Below are positions 24,090-34,647 of a stretch of DNA of 64,000 nucleotides, in pieces. A program made the position numbers and the translations under genes. The stretch covers positions 310,001 through 374,000 of the forward strand of contig CAJQUW010007027.1 of assembly GCA_907163375.1 (NCBI GenBank), written 5' to 3'. This DNA comes from Prostheceraeus crozeri. Taxonomy: Eukaryota; Platyhelminthes; Polycladida; Euryleptidae. Positions within the stretch are counted from its first letter, which is position 1, and each line of letters opens with the position of its first letter. Under the pieces are notes generated by a model that saw nothing but the letters and a program-made list of their open reading frames with translations, did not search any database and was not told where the DNA came from.

Positions 24090-25985
24090 CGATGTGTACC
24101 TTTTCATGATATTTTGAGATGATTGTTTTGAAATATTCTTCATTAGGAGTAGAGAGCCCTTCGGGAATAATGTCGAGTTTCATACCCAAAGTAAGTACCT
24201 ATATAAGTGAAGTATGCAATCAAAGCATAATTTGTGGGGACATCTATGATATCACTTTTTCGCCAGCTCTTATAAGCAGTTTTATTTGATATCGCAATTG
24301 ACAACAGAATAGTATTGAAATATTGAATGGAAGGGACTGAATAGCTATGTCAAAACTATGAATCAGCGAAAAATTACATAGTTATCCGTAGACGCTTGGC
24401 AGACAAAAATATAGATGAAGATCCATTTCTTTGGTTAAAATGTCAGAGTTGATTTGGCATAGAAATTAATTGATTGTTAAGGTACTTAATAGACGACTGT
24501 AAACCACTCATTTATCTACACGATTGATGTGGCCGGTGCATGATTGTTTTCCTATATTATATTGAGGAATTTGCCAGCTTTTGCCCACTGAACATATTTT
24601 AATCTTTATCTTGAATCTACAAATACTTCATCTTCTAACCAGTTGTGCATACATTCATTTATCAGTTTTAGATTTCGATTTATTAAAATAATCGCTAAAA
24701 TATCGATATATCACTTAAATGATTGATGGTTAGTCAATGACCGGTCTGATGCAAATAAGGATTGCACACTTGACATATTTAAACACTTAGTTCATAACTA
24801 ACACTGTACCATTTCTAGCTCACCATTCACATTCGGGGAAATATTTCATATCTCTGGAAACAAAAGCAGGAAATAGCCTATTGTATAACCTATCATCAAC
24901 TTATTGAACTCAGCATCATCGTCTGACTTTGACAGCTTTACTCTTATGGGCATGCTCAACGTAATTCATCTATTGCATTGGTGCAATCCGCTTGATTAGT
25001 GGTTTAAGGTATCAAGTTATAGGCAATGTGGTCTTCTGTGCTTACTGACCAAACAAAGTTGACCGCCAGCAAACTTGAGCCATGTGGACATCAAAAGAAA
25101 CTTTGGTACATACGTTTTCTCATGATATAAAGCTGTATAGTTTCAGAAATAAGAATGTTTGTAGAAGATAAACACCAACGTCATTAAGAAGGTCTTCGTG
25201 TCTCGTGCATTTCTTAATGAAACGATCTTAACTAGAAGCCTTATTGTTACATTTTCACATTTTTGTCATCACGATTATTCCATTGTCTGTCACCTCCTTT
25301 AATTCAATATTCATAAATTTCAAAAAAGCCGATTCAATGTAGACAGTGCGATGGTACCCCGTAGTACAATAGAGAAGAGATACAATTAATCTTCAATTGC
25401 CAAGCAGTCAGTCATGGTGTGTCGCATAACCAGATACCTGCATCAATAGTCCGTCTGTCTCATTATCATGGTGAAGTTTTCAAAAATGCAAAAGTACAGT
25501 CGCAAGGCTCATTTGTGTCGTGACGGTGGTGGAATCAATCTCAATGTCCTTTTGTGTTCAAAAGGCAAAATTTTTATAATGACAGATGAGGACAAGAAAC
25601 TATTCAGAAAAGTTACTTTAAAAATTCATTTATTTACCACTAACCCATTAAATGCGGCTGTGATTTCTTTGCATATTTCGAATTATATCAATATTTGTGG
25701 CTCGAAATATTACGTAACATGAACATTTTTACTTTTACAATGGATGCCATCAAATTCGGAGATGGCATATAGGCTATCCTAAAAAGCAGTGAATTTTGGT
25801 TGTGGCAAGAAGAGACAAAATCGAGGTACTGAACTTTATCAAGCTGCAATAAGAACGAATTGTCTAGTGAGTGCATTTCAAATCTGATTTTACACATCCG
25901 TTATTAGCATCAGCTGCTGTGATGAATTTGTCAGTTACAAGTAGGCTGCATGCAAATCAAATTCAGATAAGAACAATGCGCTATA
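24090..25985. other. Intergenic sequence downstream of the Roc-TIR gene
   Basis: AT-rich and unique. The small frame at 25468-25722 (84 codons) has no recognisable motif. No strong AATAAA signal was seen close to the stop at 24089. Confidence 0.5.
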
Positions 25986-26417
25986 CACTGTAAACCGTTG
26001 ACTGACAATTGACAGACATTTATACTACAAAATCTATTTTGTCGGTTATTGTTAGTTCTTGTAGGATGATTGCCATTGAACACCTACAATATCTGACAAA
26101 AAGCGATAAAATGAATAGCAATGAATTATAGCTTGAATTTTATCAAAAATGTAGGTAATTAATTAAATTATGTCAAAATAAATCATGATTTTGCCACACA
26201 ATAACACAGATTGCTCAAAAGTCAAGTAACCACTAATCGAAAAAATCAATCAATATTCAACAGTTTTTGTTTAGTTAATTTGCATACAAAGCATCTGTTT
26301 CGATGTCGGTGGAGAACCTACAAATTCGTCGGATATCGCAGGATATTGGAGGTGACAATCGTCGGTTGATTTTGTCAGTAATTTTGTAGGATAATTGTCG
26401 GTCTACGGTTTACAGTG
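25986..26417. mobile_element. MITE with CACTGTAAACCG ends
   Basis: 432-bp non-coding element. The left end reads CACTGTAAACCGTTGACTG, and the right end is the inverse (GGTCTACGGTTTACAGTG). A TA dinucleotide flanks each side (25984-25985 and 26418-26419), as expected for Tc1/mariner-driven MITEs. The motif GTCGGTT/ATTGTCGGT recurs inside. It shares its terminal nine bases with the larger MITE at 43567-44364. Confidence 0.8.
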
Positions 26418-27625
26418 TACAATTTATAATTTTGATTGTAGTTTTATTCAAAACGAAATTTGTGCTACTGTTAGATGGTTTAAAAGCAGGTCTGATAGCA
26501 GAAGGTCATCAAATGTGGCACGCTTTGAGACACTTGAGCAGCTGCTTACGTGCGGATATGATCAAATGGTTTATTAGCCTACTATTATTGCATGTTGCAA
26601 TTGACAAATTCGGACTTCCGGCTTCTCCGATGCATTTTTTTTTCAGACCTAATAATCGTCCTCTTCATTTAGACCATGATCGCGAACTTCAGTGGGAGCC
26701 ATAGGCTAAGTTGCTCTCCTGAAATAAAGAGAATTGTTGAAAATAGCTTTCACATGCACCGTGTAACTTTCAAAATCATACTTACCCTGCATCACAAGAG
26801 ACGGAAACTATCAAGCGTGTCTTCAAATAATTAACAAGCTGATTTTCTCTGAGAGCAGCAAGCTACAGTATCAGCAACTACAAAGCTTAGAGGAAGGAAA
26901 TAGTGGTACAGGTGTGACGGAGTGTGTCCATCGTCTTCAAAGCACCAAGGCCTACTGATAACGAGTCTGATCCCACATATCATTAACTTCCTGTAATACC
27001 TCGCACACCACTTGCATATTACAAATAGTGAGTTAACCAAACAAACTGATGGACTACTCAAAATCTTGTTGACAAACAAGTGTAGCTATAGGGTATTCGA
27101 TAGACATGTTCATATTTGTATGTAGAATTAGACCTAGGCCCTACTTGATATATCATCGTCAAGGCCACCTTCGTCCTCTTTACCATTGTCTCGGCACAGT
27201 CTTTACCATCAGGTAATGGAGGCTAAATCACAATATCATCCCCTCTATTGTTAAATAGATAAAACAGCTTGTAATCGTTGAGGTTTCTGATCTGAAAAAG
27301 ATGCATATGCTGATATTCACAGAGGCGGATATTTCAGCACGCATGGCCACATAACCACTGAACTAGAACTTATGCCAAATTCGACATATATGAACTCAAA
27401 AAAATTATTAATAAAGTTCAAAATTGAAGATTTTGTTCAACTTAGTGAAAGATATCTTCGCGCCGTTTTGAAGAACAATTTGAATTCCACGCCAAATGGA
27501 TAAATATGAAAAATAATTTCACATCACAAATCTTGAACATCGCTTTTACTTTTCTTTGTCAAAAGGAGATAATCCGGCAAGCGAATTTTCATTCATAACG
27601 AATTTTCATATACATATACATATAT
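26418..27625. other. Intergenic, no gene seen
   Basis: Frames at 26432-26704 and 26831-27079 lack recognisable motifs and are probably chance. No repeat structure was noted. Confidence 0.45.
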
Positions 27626-29436
27626 ATATAAAGTTTGAATGCAAAAAACCAAACGAATGAAACTTTAAAGAAAACTTGATTTTTCAGCACGAGCGCTTTC
27701 ATGTATTGTGCATACAATCTTCAGGTGCATAAAAGTGATATCAAAATCTTTTTAAAATTCATATCAGTACATACATAAAAAGCTCACAGAAATTCGTGTT
27801 ACTCGGCGTTCAGCTTGGGATGGAATAGGTCAATAAAATGTCTTTCTTTAGCTTTTCTAAAAATATCTGTGGCATTATGTATCTTGTAAAAAGGGAAGAT
27901 GGTAAAATTTCCATGACTGCATTCATCTAAATTATTACTTAAACTAATTTTACGGTATTCTGGGATGTTAATTTGCTCCTTGTGGATTCTACAACGTTCT
28001 CTTATTGTGTTACCTGTTTCGCCAATATAGAGCTCATTACAACAGGCACACGTAATTACTTAAATGACGTTTTGAGTCGAACAATTCATGTTATTTTTGA
28101 TTTGGAATTGTTGATCATTGAAGTTGTATGTGTTGCCTTATCTCAAATAATCACATGTTCCACATCTTGCATCATTACATTTCTTTACGACGAAATCGCT
28201 ATTTGTACAAAATTTCGATTTGCACAATATGCGTTTTAAATTCGATGGTTGTCGCTTGCTATTAGTGAAATTTTTGCTTTCAAATATACATTTAGTTTGT
28301 TGATCACTTTTCAAAGTTAATAGAATTAATCATTGGATATATGTTTGTGTTTCTAGGATTGTGTGTAGATATAAAGGGTATGGCAAGTGCATTGTTACTT
28401 TACGAATTCGCGTTTAGAAGTTCAGTTCTATCTAATTTTTTAGCTCGCTTAATACCATCTGAGATAAGTTCGTCAGGATATGCTTGTTTTTGAAGAAACG
28501 TTTTCAATTCTGAAAGACGGGACACTTTTCGCGATTCATCATTCACAATAGTGCAAATTCTTCGGGCAAGGTTATATGCGATGGCTCTTTTGGTATGCCT
28601 GGGATGATTGGAGTTGAAATGGAGGTATTGTTGAGTGTCTGTAGTTTTATAAAAATCATCTGTCACAACTTTGTCATTTTTCTTCATTATCAAAATATCC
28701 AAAAAAGAGATTTGTTCTTCGTTCGTTTCCATTGTAAATTGTAAATTGCAGTTCAGTTGATTAAGAATTTGATTAAAGATTCTCAATTTTTCATTGTCAA
28801 AAATCCATATGATGAAGCAATCATCGAGATACCTCTTCCAGTTTTTCTTCACATACTCACAATCTTCTTCACCCCACAAGTCTCTTATTTTGTCATATAG
28901 TTGAATTTCTAAGTAAGCAAGGGTAAAGGTTGCATAGGTTGGGGCAACAACTGTACCCATTGCTGTACCTTTTACTTGCGCATAAAAGTCATTTCCAAAG
29001 GAGAAATTGTTGTTTGTTAGTACCAACTTTAAACTTTCAATGATAAATTCTTGTTGAAAACGTTCATTGATAACGTTCGAATGTAGAGATGTCCAATATT
29101 TAATTGATTCTATGCCTAAGTCATGGGGAATATTGGTGTATAAGCTCACTACATCGAAGGTAGCCACCAGCTTGGCATTTTCATCAATGGAGTCTGGTAA
29201 GAATTTTAGGAAGTCTAAGTCATCTTTCACGAAGCTTTCTACGAATTGACATAAGGGTTTCAACAACATATCCAATAATCTACTCAAGCGTTGTGTCGGA
29301 CAATTAAGGCCACCAACAATTGGTCGAAAAGTCAAATCATGAGTGATGACGTTTTCTATATACTCGGAGTTTTGTTCATTGATTGAGTTTCTGATCGATG
29401 AGGATTTATGGATTTTAGGTAGACCGTAGTTCTTTA
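27626..29436 (-). mobile_element. Penelope-like element A: reverse transcriptase, GIY-YIG and 3' end
   Basis: The minus strand encodes a PLE reverse transcriptase in one open frame (28400-29500). It reads YGLPKIHKSSS, then FRPIVGG, FDVVSLYTNIP, KGTAMGTVVAPTYA and RYLDDCFIIW (the catalytic YLDD box). A GIY-YIG endonuclease follows downstream in other frames, with ELYIGETGNTIRER near 28030 and RKAKERHFIDLFHPKL near 27800. PLEs use the RT and GIY-YIG to copy themselves by target-primed reverse transcription. The 3' end carries a hammerhead-like motif (27687-27728) and stops at a TA-rich run. The N-terminal part lies at 31410-31640, separated by an inserted PLE dimer. The RT is open; the endonuclease is broken. 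Confidence 0.9.
27687..27728 (-). ncRNA. Hammerhead ribozyme-like motif, PLE A
   Basis: Minus-strand order: GCAC; core CUGAAGA; helix II UGUAU/AUACA with loop GCACA; GAAA; short helix III as GCGCUC; then GUGC, which pairs with the first GCAC as helix I. The core matches the CUGANGA...GAAA consensus, and the minimal self-complementary helix III is the form known from PLE and newt satellite hammerheads. One weak point is a U-U mismatch at the base of helix II. Confidence 0.55.
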
Positions 29437-29827
29437 GATTTTTGAAAACGCCTTTGCTATTGACCACTTTGTAGATAAAAAACAACGCCAAGGTATTCAT
29501 TGATACGCGATTCTATTTTTCCCGATGCATTTCGCCGGCTCTAATCATGGGTTACACCGGAATGAAGTCAGGACATCAAAAATGAATTGAGTTAACAGCT
29601 GAGAGGTAGAGAGACAACGAACCAAGACATAGAAATCAGCACAGAAAAGATACATGACTTCAATAAGTAATTACGGAAAACTACAATACTGTAAACAAAT
29701 GGCAAGTAGTAACAGAAGCAAAGAAAAATGAAATAAAGTTACCAAGGTAAAATTAAATTGATGACTGTTTCCTTCTGTGTACAGAGATCGGGCTGAGTCT
29801 CTTTGATGAGGAGAGCTTCTAGAACGC

Positions 29828-30418
29828 TCAAATGCAGTCTTCCTCTGCATTTTCGGAGAACTTTGAAGCAAGATCTGGGAGGCTTCGTTGGGACACACTG
29901 CAATAGATGTCTTGTACACCACTAGATGCTCTAATGCGCTTCTCACCATTGATCAGCCATCGTGGGACATGCTCAGAAATTCTTTGGGACAACCTTCTCT
30001 CCGTCCGACCGATGTACTTACTCCCGCAAGTACAAGAGAACTCGTAGAGGACGTTAGATTCAGCTTCTGGAGGGAGGCTGTCCTTCAGATTCTGGCACCA
30101 AATAGGCTTAGTCACAGGGATAACTCGCAGGTCAACTGTTGTATACACTGAGGCCACCTCATGACGAAGCTTGCGTTTCAGGTTGTCATGGAAAGTATCA
30201 CCTTTAAATGGAACTCTCAATGTGACAACCTTCTTCTTCGGTCCAAATAGGGGATCCGTGGTTAGTGACGAGCTGTGTCTGTCGATAAACTGCTGCGGAT
30301 ATCCGTTCTGGTTTAGAGTTCGACGTATGAACTCGTTCTCTTGGGGAAGAACATGAGAAGAGCAGATGCGTTTCGCCCGAAGAAACAGAGTTTTGACAAG
30401 CCCGGCTTTATAGGACAA
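29828..30418 (-). CDS. PLE E GIY-YIG endonuclease fragment, left arm
   Basis: Open frame of 196 codons mirroring the right-arm frame. It reads KAGLVKTLFLRAKRICSSH, then CSCGSK-like blocks SCTCGSKYIGRTERRLSQR (GIY-YIG nuclease) and SEHVPRWL. Near the C-terminus it departs from the right-arm protein by a small length difference. There is no reverse transcriptase on this copy, so it can only be a truncated retrocopy. Confidence 0.8.
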   Translation of the reverse strand: MSYKAGLVKTLFLRAKRICSSHVLPQENEFIRRTLNQNGYPQQFIDRHSSSLTTDPLFGPKKKVVTLRVPFKGDTFHDNLKRKLRHEVASVYTTVDLRVIPVTKPIWCQNLKDSLPPEAESNVLYEFSCTCGSKYIGRTERRLSQRISEHVPRWLINGEKRIRASSGVQDIYCSVSQRSLPDLASKFSENAEEDCI

Positions 30419-30434
30419 CGGTACGAAGCTACGG

Positions 30435-31130
30435 TTGAGCTTCGTACCGTTGTCCTATAAAGCCGGGCTTGTCAAAACTCTGTTTCTTCGGGCGAAACGC
30501 ATCTGCTCTTCTCATGTTCTTCCCCAAGAGAACGAGTTCATACGTCGAACTCTAAACCAGAACGGATATCCGCAGCAGTTTATCGACAGACACAGCTCGT
30601 CACTAACCACGGATCCCCTATTTGGACCGAAGAAGAAGGTTGTCACATTGAGAGTTCCATTTAAAGGTGATACTTTCCATGACAACCTGAAACGCAAGCT
30701 TCGTCATGAGGTGGCCTCAGTGTATACAACAGTTGACCTGCGAGTTATCCCTGTGACTAAGCCTCTTTGGTGCCAGAATCTGAAGGACAGCCTCCCTCCA
30801 GAAGCTGAATCTAACGTCCTCTACGAGTTCTCTTGTACTTGCGGGAGTAAGTACATCGGTCGGACGGAGAGAAGGTTGTCCCAAAGAATTTCTGAGCATG
30901 TCCCACGATGGCTGATCAATGGTGAGAAGCGCATTAGAGCATCTAGTGGTGTTACAAGAGATCTATTGCAGTGTGTCCCAACGAAGCCTCCCAGATCTTG
31001 CTTCAAAGTTCTCCGAAAATGCAGAGGAAGACTGCATTTGAGCGTTCTAGAAGCTCTCCTCATCAAAGAGACTCAGCCCGATCTCTGTACACAGAAGGAA
31101 ACAGTCATCAATTTAATTTTACCTTGGTAA
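30435..31130 (+). CDS. PLE E GIY-YIG endonuclease fragment, right arm
   Basis: Open frame of 231 codons that keeps the natural end of a PLE protein. It starts in the RT/endonuclease linker (KAGLVKTLFLRAKRICSS, FIRRTLNQNGYP). It continues through VASVYTTVDLRVIPVTKP and the nuclease blocks LYEFSCTCGSKYIGRTERRL and QRISEH, and closes with LSVLEALLIKETQPDL before the stop. Tyr-Ile-Gly of the catalytic motif and the following Arg are present. It is 5'-truncated, with no RT, and begins almost at the centre of symmetry of the dimer. Confidence 0.85.
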   Translation: MSFVPLSYKAGLVKTLFLRAKRICSSHVLPQENEFIRRTLNQNGYPQQFIDRHSSSLTTDPLFGPKKKVVTLRVPFKGDTFHDNLKRKLRHEVASVYTTVDLRVIPVTKPLWCQNLKDSLPPEAESNVLYEFSCTCGSKYIGRTERRLSQRISEHVPRWLINGEKRIRASSGVTRDLLQCVPTKPPRSCFKVLRKCRGRLHLSVLEALLIKETQPDLCTQKETVINLILPW

Positions 31131-31315
31131 CTTTATTTCATTTTTCTTTGCTTCTGTTACTACTTGCCATTTGTTTACAGTATTGTAGTTTTCCGTAATT
31201 ACTTATTGAAGTCATGTATCTTTTCTGTGCTGATTTCTATGTCTTGGTTCGTTGTCTCTCTACCTCTCAGCTGTTAACTCAATTCATTTTTGATGTCCTG
31301 ACTTCATTCCGGTGT

Positions 31316-31350
31316 AACCCATGATTAGAGCCGGCGAAATGCATCGGGAA
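31316..31350 (+). ncRNA. Hammerhead-like motif, PLE E (A3-U8 type core)
   Basis: Order on plus: CCC; core AUGAUUA; very short helix II GCCGGC; GAAA; UGCAUC; GGG pairing with CCC. Relative to CUGANGA the core has A at position 3 and U at position 8, which can still pair. Helix I and helix II are short, so activity is doubtful. The mirror copy lies at about 29518-29554 on the minus strand. Confidence 0.4.
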
Positions 31351-31409
31351 AAATAGAATCGCGTATCAATGAATACCTTGGCGTTGTTTTTTATCTACGT
31401 AGTTCTTTA

Positions 31410-31658
31410 CTTTCGAATTTAGTTAAGTAGTCCTTTTCTTTCGTAGTAAGAGTTTGTGATATTGGGTCTTTGATTAACTTTTTTATCTTTATCATTGTTT
31501 TTCTATCGGCATCTTCATTGACTTGTGAATAAAAGTTTGAATCACTTAGCATATTTTTGATATGCATTTCATAAAACTCTTTGTCCATAACAACTACGGC
31601 TCCTCCCTTGTCGGCGTCTTTGATAATGATGCTTTCATCATATATATGTATATATATA
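31410..31658 (-). mobile_element. PLE A, N-terminal remnant beyond the inserted dimer
   Basis: The minus strand reads SIIIKDADKGGAVVVMDKEF, then MHIKNMLSDSNFYSQV and KKLIKDPISQTLTTKEKDYL. The ADKGgavVvmd block is the conserved N-terminal region upstream of the RT in Penelope elements. It is the missing front part of PLE A and shows that the dimer at 29437-31398 inserted between this block and the RT. Its 5' edge is cut at a TA-rich run next to the hairpin at 31659. Confidence 0.8.
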
Positions 31659-31956
31659 TAGTCATGGGAATGAACTTAATGCTTTATTTTCAAAAAAATT
31701 CTGGTAAACTGCTAGAGAGGAATTAGCACATAGAAGTAGCCAAGATCAGAAATGTCATAATTTGTTAAGTTTAGGCTGAAGCATAGATATAAGCATCTTC
31801 TCTTTATTATTTCGATCAATTCCTGTGGATGATGGCGACATCTTATAAAAAGGTGCAGCCTCAAAATTATTATGCGACGATGTAGTACATACTACAGTAG
31901 TTTACCAGAAACTATGTTTATTTGAAAATAAAGCATTAAGTTCATTCCCATGACTA
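31659..31956. repeat. 298-bp hairpin at the PLE B 5' edge
   Basis: The terminal 36 bases (31659-31694 and 31921-31956) are exact inverted repeats starting TAGTCATGGGAATGAAC. The pairing continues imperfectly for another 25 bases or so. The right arm includes the first half of a hammerhead-like motif that completes in PLE B. It may be a MITE or an inverted partial copy of the PLE end; the latter suits the PLE habit of inverted fragments. Confidence 0.65.
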
Positions 31957-31985
31957 GCCTCAAAGAGGTGAAACCGGTCGGGAAT
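31944..31985 (+). ncRNA. Hammerhead-like motif, PLE B (A3-U8 type core)
   Basis: Order on plus: AUUCCC (helix I, pairs with GGGAAU at 31980-31985); core AUGACUA; helix II GCCUC AAA GAGGU; GAAA (31970-31973); CCGGUC as minimal helix III and cleavage position. Helices I and II are complete. The core differs from CUGANGA at positions 3 and 8, where A and U can replace the C3-G8 pair. Confidence 0.5.
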
Positions 31986-33830
31986 CCAAATCTTAGTTTT
32001 TCCTGAGTTGTGTATTATTATTTGACAACCATTTTATCTTCATTTATATATTATATATATAAAAGAAAAAAAATCCTTTCCGTTGGCGTTTCCATGTGTT
32101 TTCTGCATGAGAAACTAAATATGAATAAAGAAAAGGCAGAGGCTGAATTCTTTGTGTCTCGTCTGAAATTTTTGAGTCCTTTTGATATCAACGAGGATTT
32201 TATTTGCAAATTCAGAGGCATTTCAAAAATTATTTCAATAAGTACAAAGTCTCAAAATTTTGGAAACGTAAAATATTTTTTTTAAAAATCTTGTAAAAAA
32301 ACAAGAACCTTTTCATCAGCCGTTTTGACAAGGGCAATGGCATCTTAATTGATGAAAAGAAATCTTATGTCGATAAGATTAATCGTCTTCTAGATAATGA
32401 ATCCCGCTTCAAAAAGTATAAGCATGACCAGCTATCTAAAAAAGATCCTTTCATTCTAGAAGAGGACAGGTTCAACCGCAAACTACAAAGTTTAAAGAGC
32501 AAGCGTCTGATTGATGATAGCATTATGAAAGATATCAAAGCTAGTGGATCGCAGCCAGCTCGCCTTTATGGCTTGCCTAAAATGCACAAAAATGACATAG
32601 ATCCTCCTTACCGTCCTATCCTTAATATGAAGAATTCATACAGTACTAACCTTGCAAAATGGCTTGATGGTCTTTTGAAAAACAAATCATTCCTAAAACT
32701 TTCTCTTTGAGTGATACCTTCCAATTTGTGGAGAAACTCAAAAAAAAAAGATTTCAAAAATGTTCCTGTGAAAATGTGCAGTCTTGATGTCCAGAATCTT
32801 TTCACAAATATCCCTGTCAGTAAAACGATTGACTACATAGTATCTTTGATCGATTTCAACAACTTTCCTGTTAGTGAGAAAGCATTGAGGGAGCTTCTGC
32901 ATATGGCCTGTAAAAATATTCTTTTTTCTTTTAATGGTCAATTATATTATCAAGTTGACGGAATGTCAATGGGCTCGAATTTAGGTCCTACAACGGCAGC
33001 TTTTGCCATGGACTTGGTTGAACAAAAGTTCAAAGAGTTTGATGGGGTTCCCCCACTCTACTACTGTCGTTATGTCGACGATTGGATTCGCATGCGGAGT
33101 CTTTCATCCGCTTTGTTAATTCTATATATCGAAGATGATATTCAGTTCACTTACGAAAGGGGTCAGGACAACTCCATTACCTTTTTTAGACGTTGAAGTA
33201 ACGCTTGACTCTGGTCAGTTTACGACAAACCTTCATTTTAAGAAAACGATTAACGGCATAGTTCGTATGCTCCCGGAGCATACAAGTCAGCAGCCATGCG
33301 ATCTCTGCTTCATAGAGCAAATAGAATTTGCTCTACTAAAAGCTCTTAAGATAGTACTGTTGCAAGGATAAAAGCCATTTTCATCGACAATGGGTTTCCT
33401 GTGAAACTTATTGAAGAGATAAAAGTCGGTTGAAGAGCGCATAGCTGTTGGTCAGATTGAGAAAGAAAAATCGGAAACTCAAATAATTCATTGGACCATT
33501 CCGTTCATTGAAGACAGTTCCTCTGATTTACGCAAGAGGATTCGATATCTTAACAAGAGTTTGAAAGGCGCGGAAATCAAGCCGATTTTCAAAACCTCCA
33601 ACCTTGGTAGCTATCTTCAAAACAAAGATGCCATTACGAGTGGTTTGAAATCTAATATCGTTTGTGAATACAGTTGTGACCGCTGTCAAATGCGGTACAT
33701 TGGTGCTATTAAACGCCACTTAAACACTCGCGTAAATGAGCATCTGAAAGGTTATCCCACAGAATTCGACAGTTCGTCTCTTCTTCTGTTTGACTAGAAG
33801 GGAAGCATTGGAACATGTAGCGTTATTGAA
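31957..33830 (+). mobile_element. Penelope-like element B
   Basis: Broken + frames give an almost full PLE order. N-terminal part: FDKGNGILIDEKKSYVDKIN near 32325 and LYGLPKMHKNDIDPPYRPIL at 32567. Reverse transcriptase: CSLDVQNLFTNIPV near 32780, DGMSMGSNLGPTTAAFAMD near 32955, and the catalytic box YYCRYVDDW near 33060. GIY-YIG: EYSCDRCQMRYIGAIKRHL near 33670. The frame is interrupted several times, so it is inactive. The PLE B RT differs clearly from PLE A, D and E, so it is a separate family. Repeat R1 copy b follows its 3' end. Confidence 0.85.
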
Positions 33831-33879
33831 ATGGCACAATCTCCTGACTAAATGCCATTGCAATCGAACAATGAGCAGC

Positions 33880-34260
33880 CAGTTTATCATTAAACACGCA
33901 AAATTGTCTGAAGTTTCAGTGACTGTTATCAACCGGATCACATAGCAAAGAGACACAGACGATGTCAAGTTCTACAGAGAAGTTTGTGAACGTTTTTTCA
34001 TGCGCCTGCAAACTTTTTTAAAATGATCGGAGGGCCCAACATTATCGAGAAAACTTTTGCGCAATGATCTGAATTCTTCGAATCTGACGGAATCGTGGTG
34101 GCGATCGGAGCATTTTGAAGGAATTCACAGCAATCCATAAGCGACGCACGATTATTTTTCCTATCTCTGTAAGGTATTAAAAATTTCTTTTTGCCCACTT
34201 ATTAAGTTCCTTCAAGTTGCCATCTGTTTGAATCAGTTTACACTTCTAGCAAAGTGATAC
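33880..34260 (+). repeat. Dispersed repeat R1, copy b
   Basis: Plus-strand counterpart of 18760-19180. It carries KLLRNDLNSSNLTESWW and SEHFEGIHSNP in the same frame, and upstream SEVSVTVINRIT and YREVCERFFMRL. It adjoins the end of PLE B, but copies a, c and d have no PLE nearby, so R1 is probably a separate repeat. Confidence 0.6.
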
Positions 34261-34647
34261 TATTAAAAAATCCAATTTTGTGGGTTATCCAGTTCAAACT
34301 GAGATAACTATGCATGACCATTTTCCTAAGTCTGAAAATTTCAGAATTATCGGTCAGTACAAATGTCCTTTCATTCTGGAAACTATTTGATTAAAAGTAG
34401 ATAGCTATGCACTGTCAAATGAACGGAATGGTTCTCACGCGTTACTTTTGAACTTGTAGCCAGAGACACGTGTTTGATTGACATTTGTGAAATCCATTTA
34501 CTTTTGCCCACTGGTTCCTTTTACGTATATAAAGATAGCGATGTAACCGCATTGTTTCTCTCCACTGAAGATGTTGCCTTGGAAACAATGAAACTAGTCT
34601 GGCAGAATTATTGTTTTTACTCGCAATATGCCACAAATATATATATA

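Larger units (their letters stand above)
29437..31398. mobile_element. Penelope-like element E: head-to-head inverted dimer
   Basis: Two 5'-truncated copies of one PLE face each other. The left copy reads on minus (29472-30430) and the right copy on plus (30438-31398), with only seven bases (30431-30437) between the arms. The arms, about 959 bases each, differ at only a handful of positions. The whole unit is inserted in PLE A and flanked by an 11-bp direct repeat GTAGTTCTTTA (29426-29436 and 31399-31409). About 35 extra bases (29437-29471) lie between the left repeat and the arm. Each arm ends with a hammerhead-like motif. Confidence 0.9.

Noticed and set aside
26432-26704. 90-codon open frame next to the MITE
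   Set aside because: No motif, no codon signal I could judge, and a second frame open over the same bases; probably chance.
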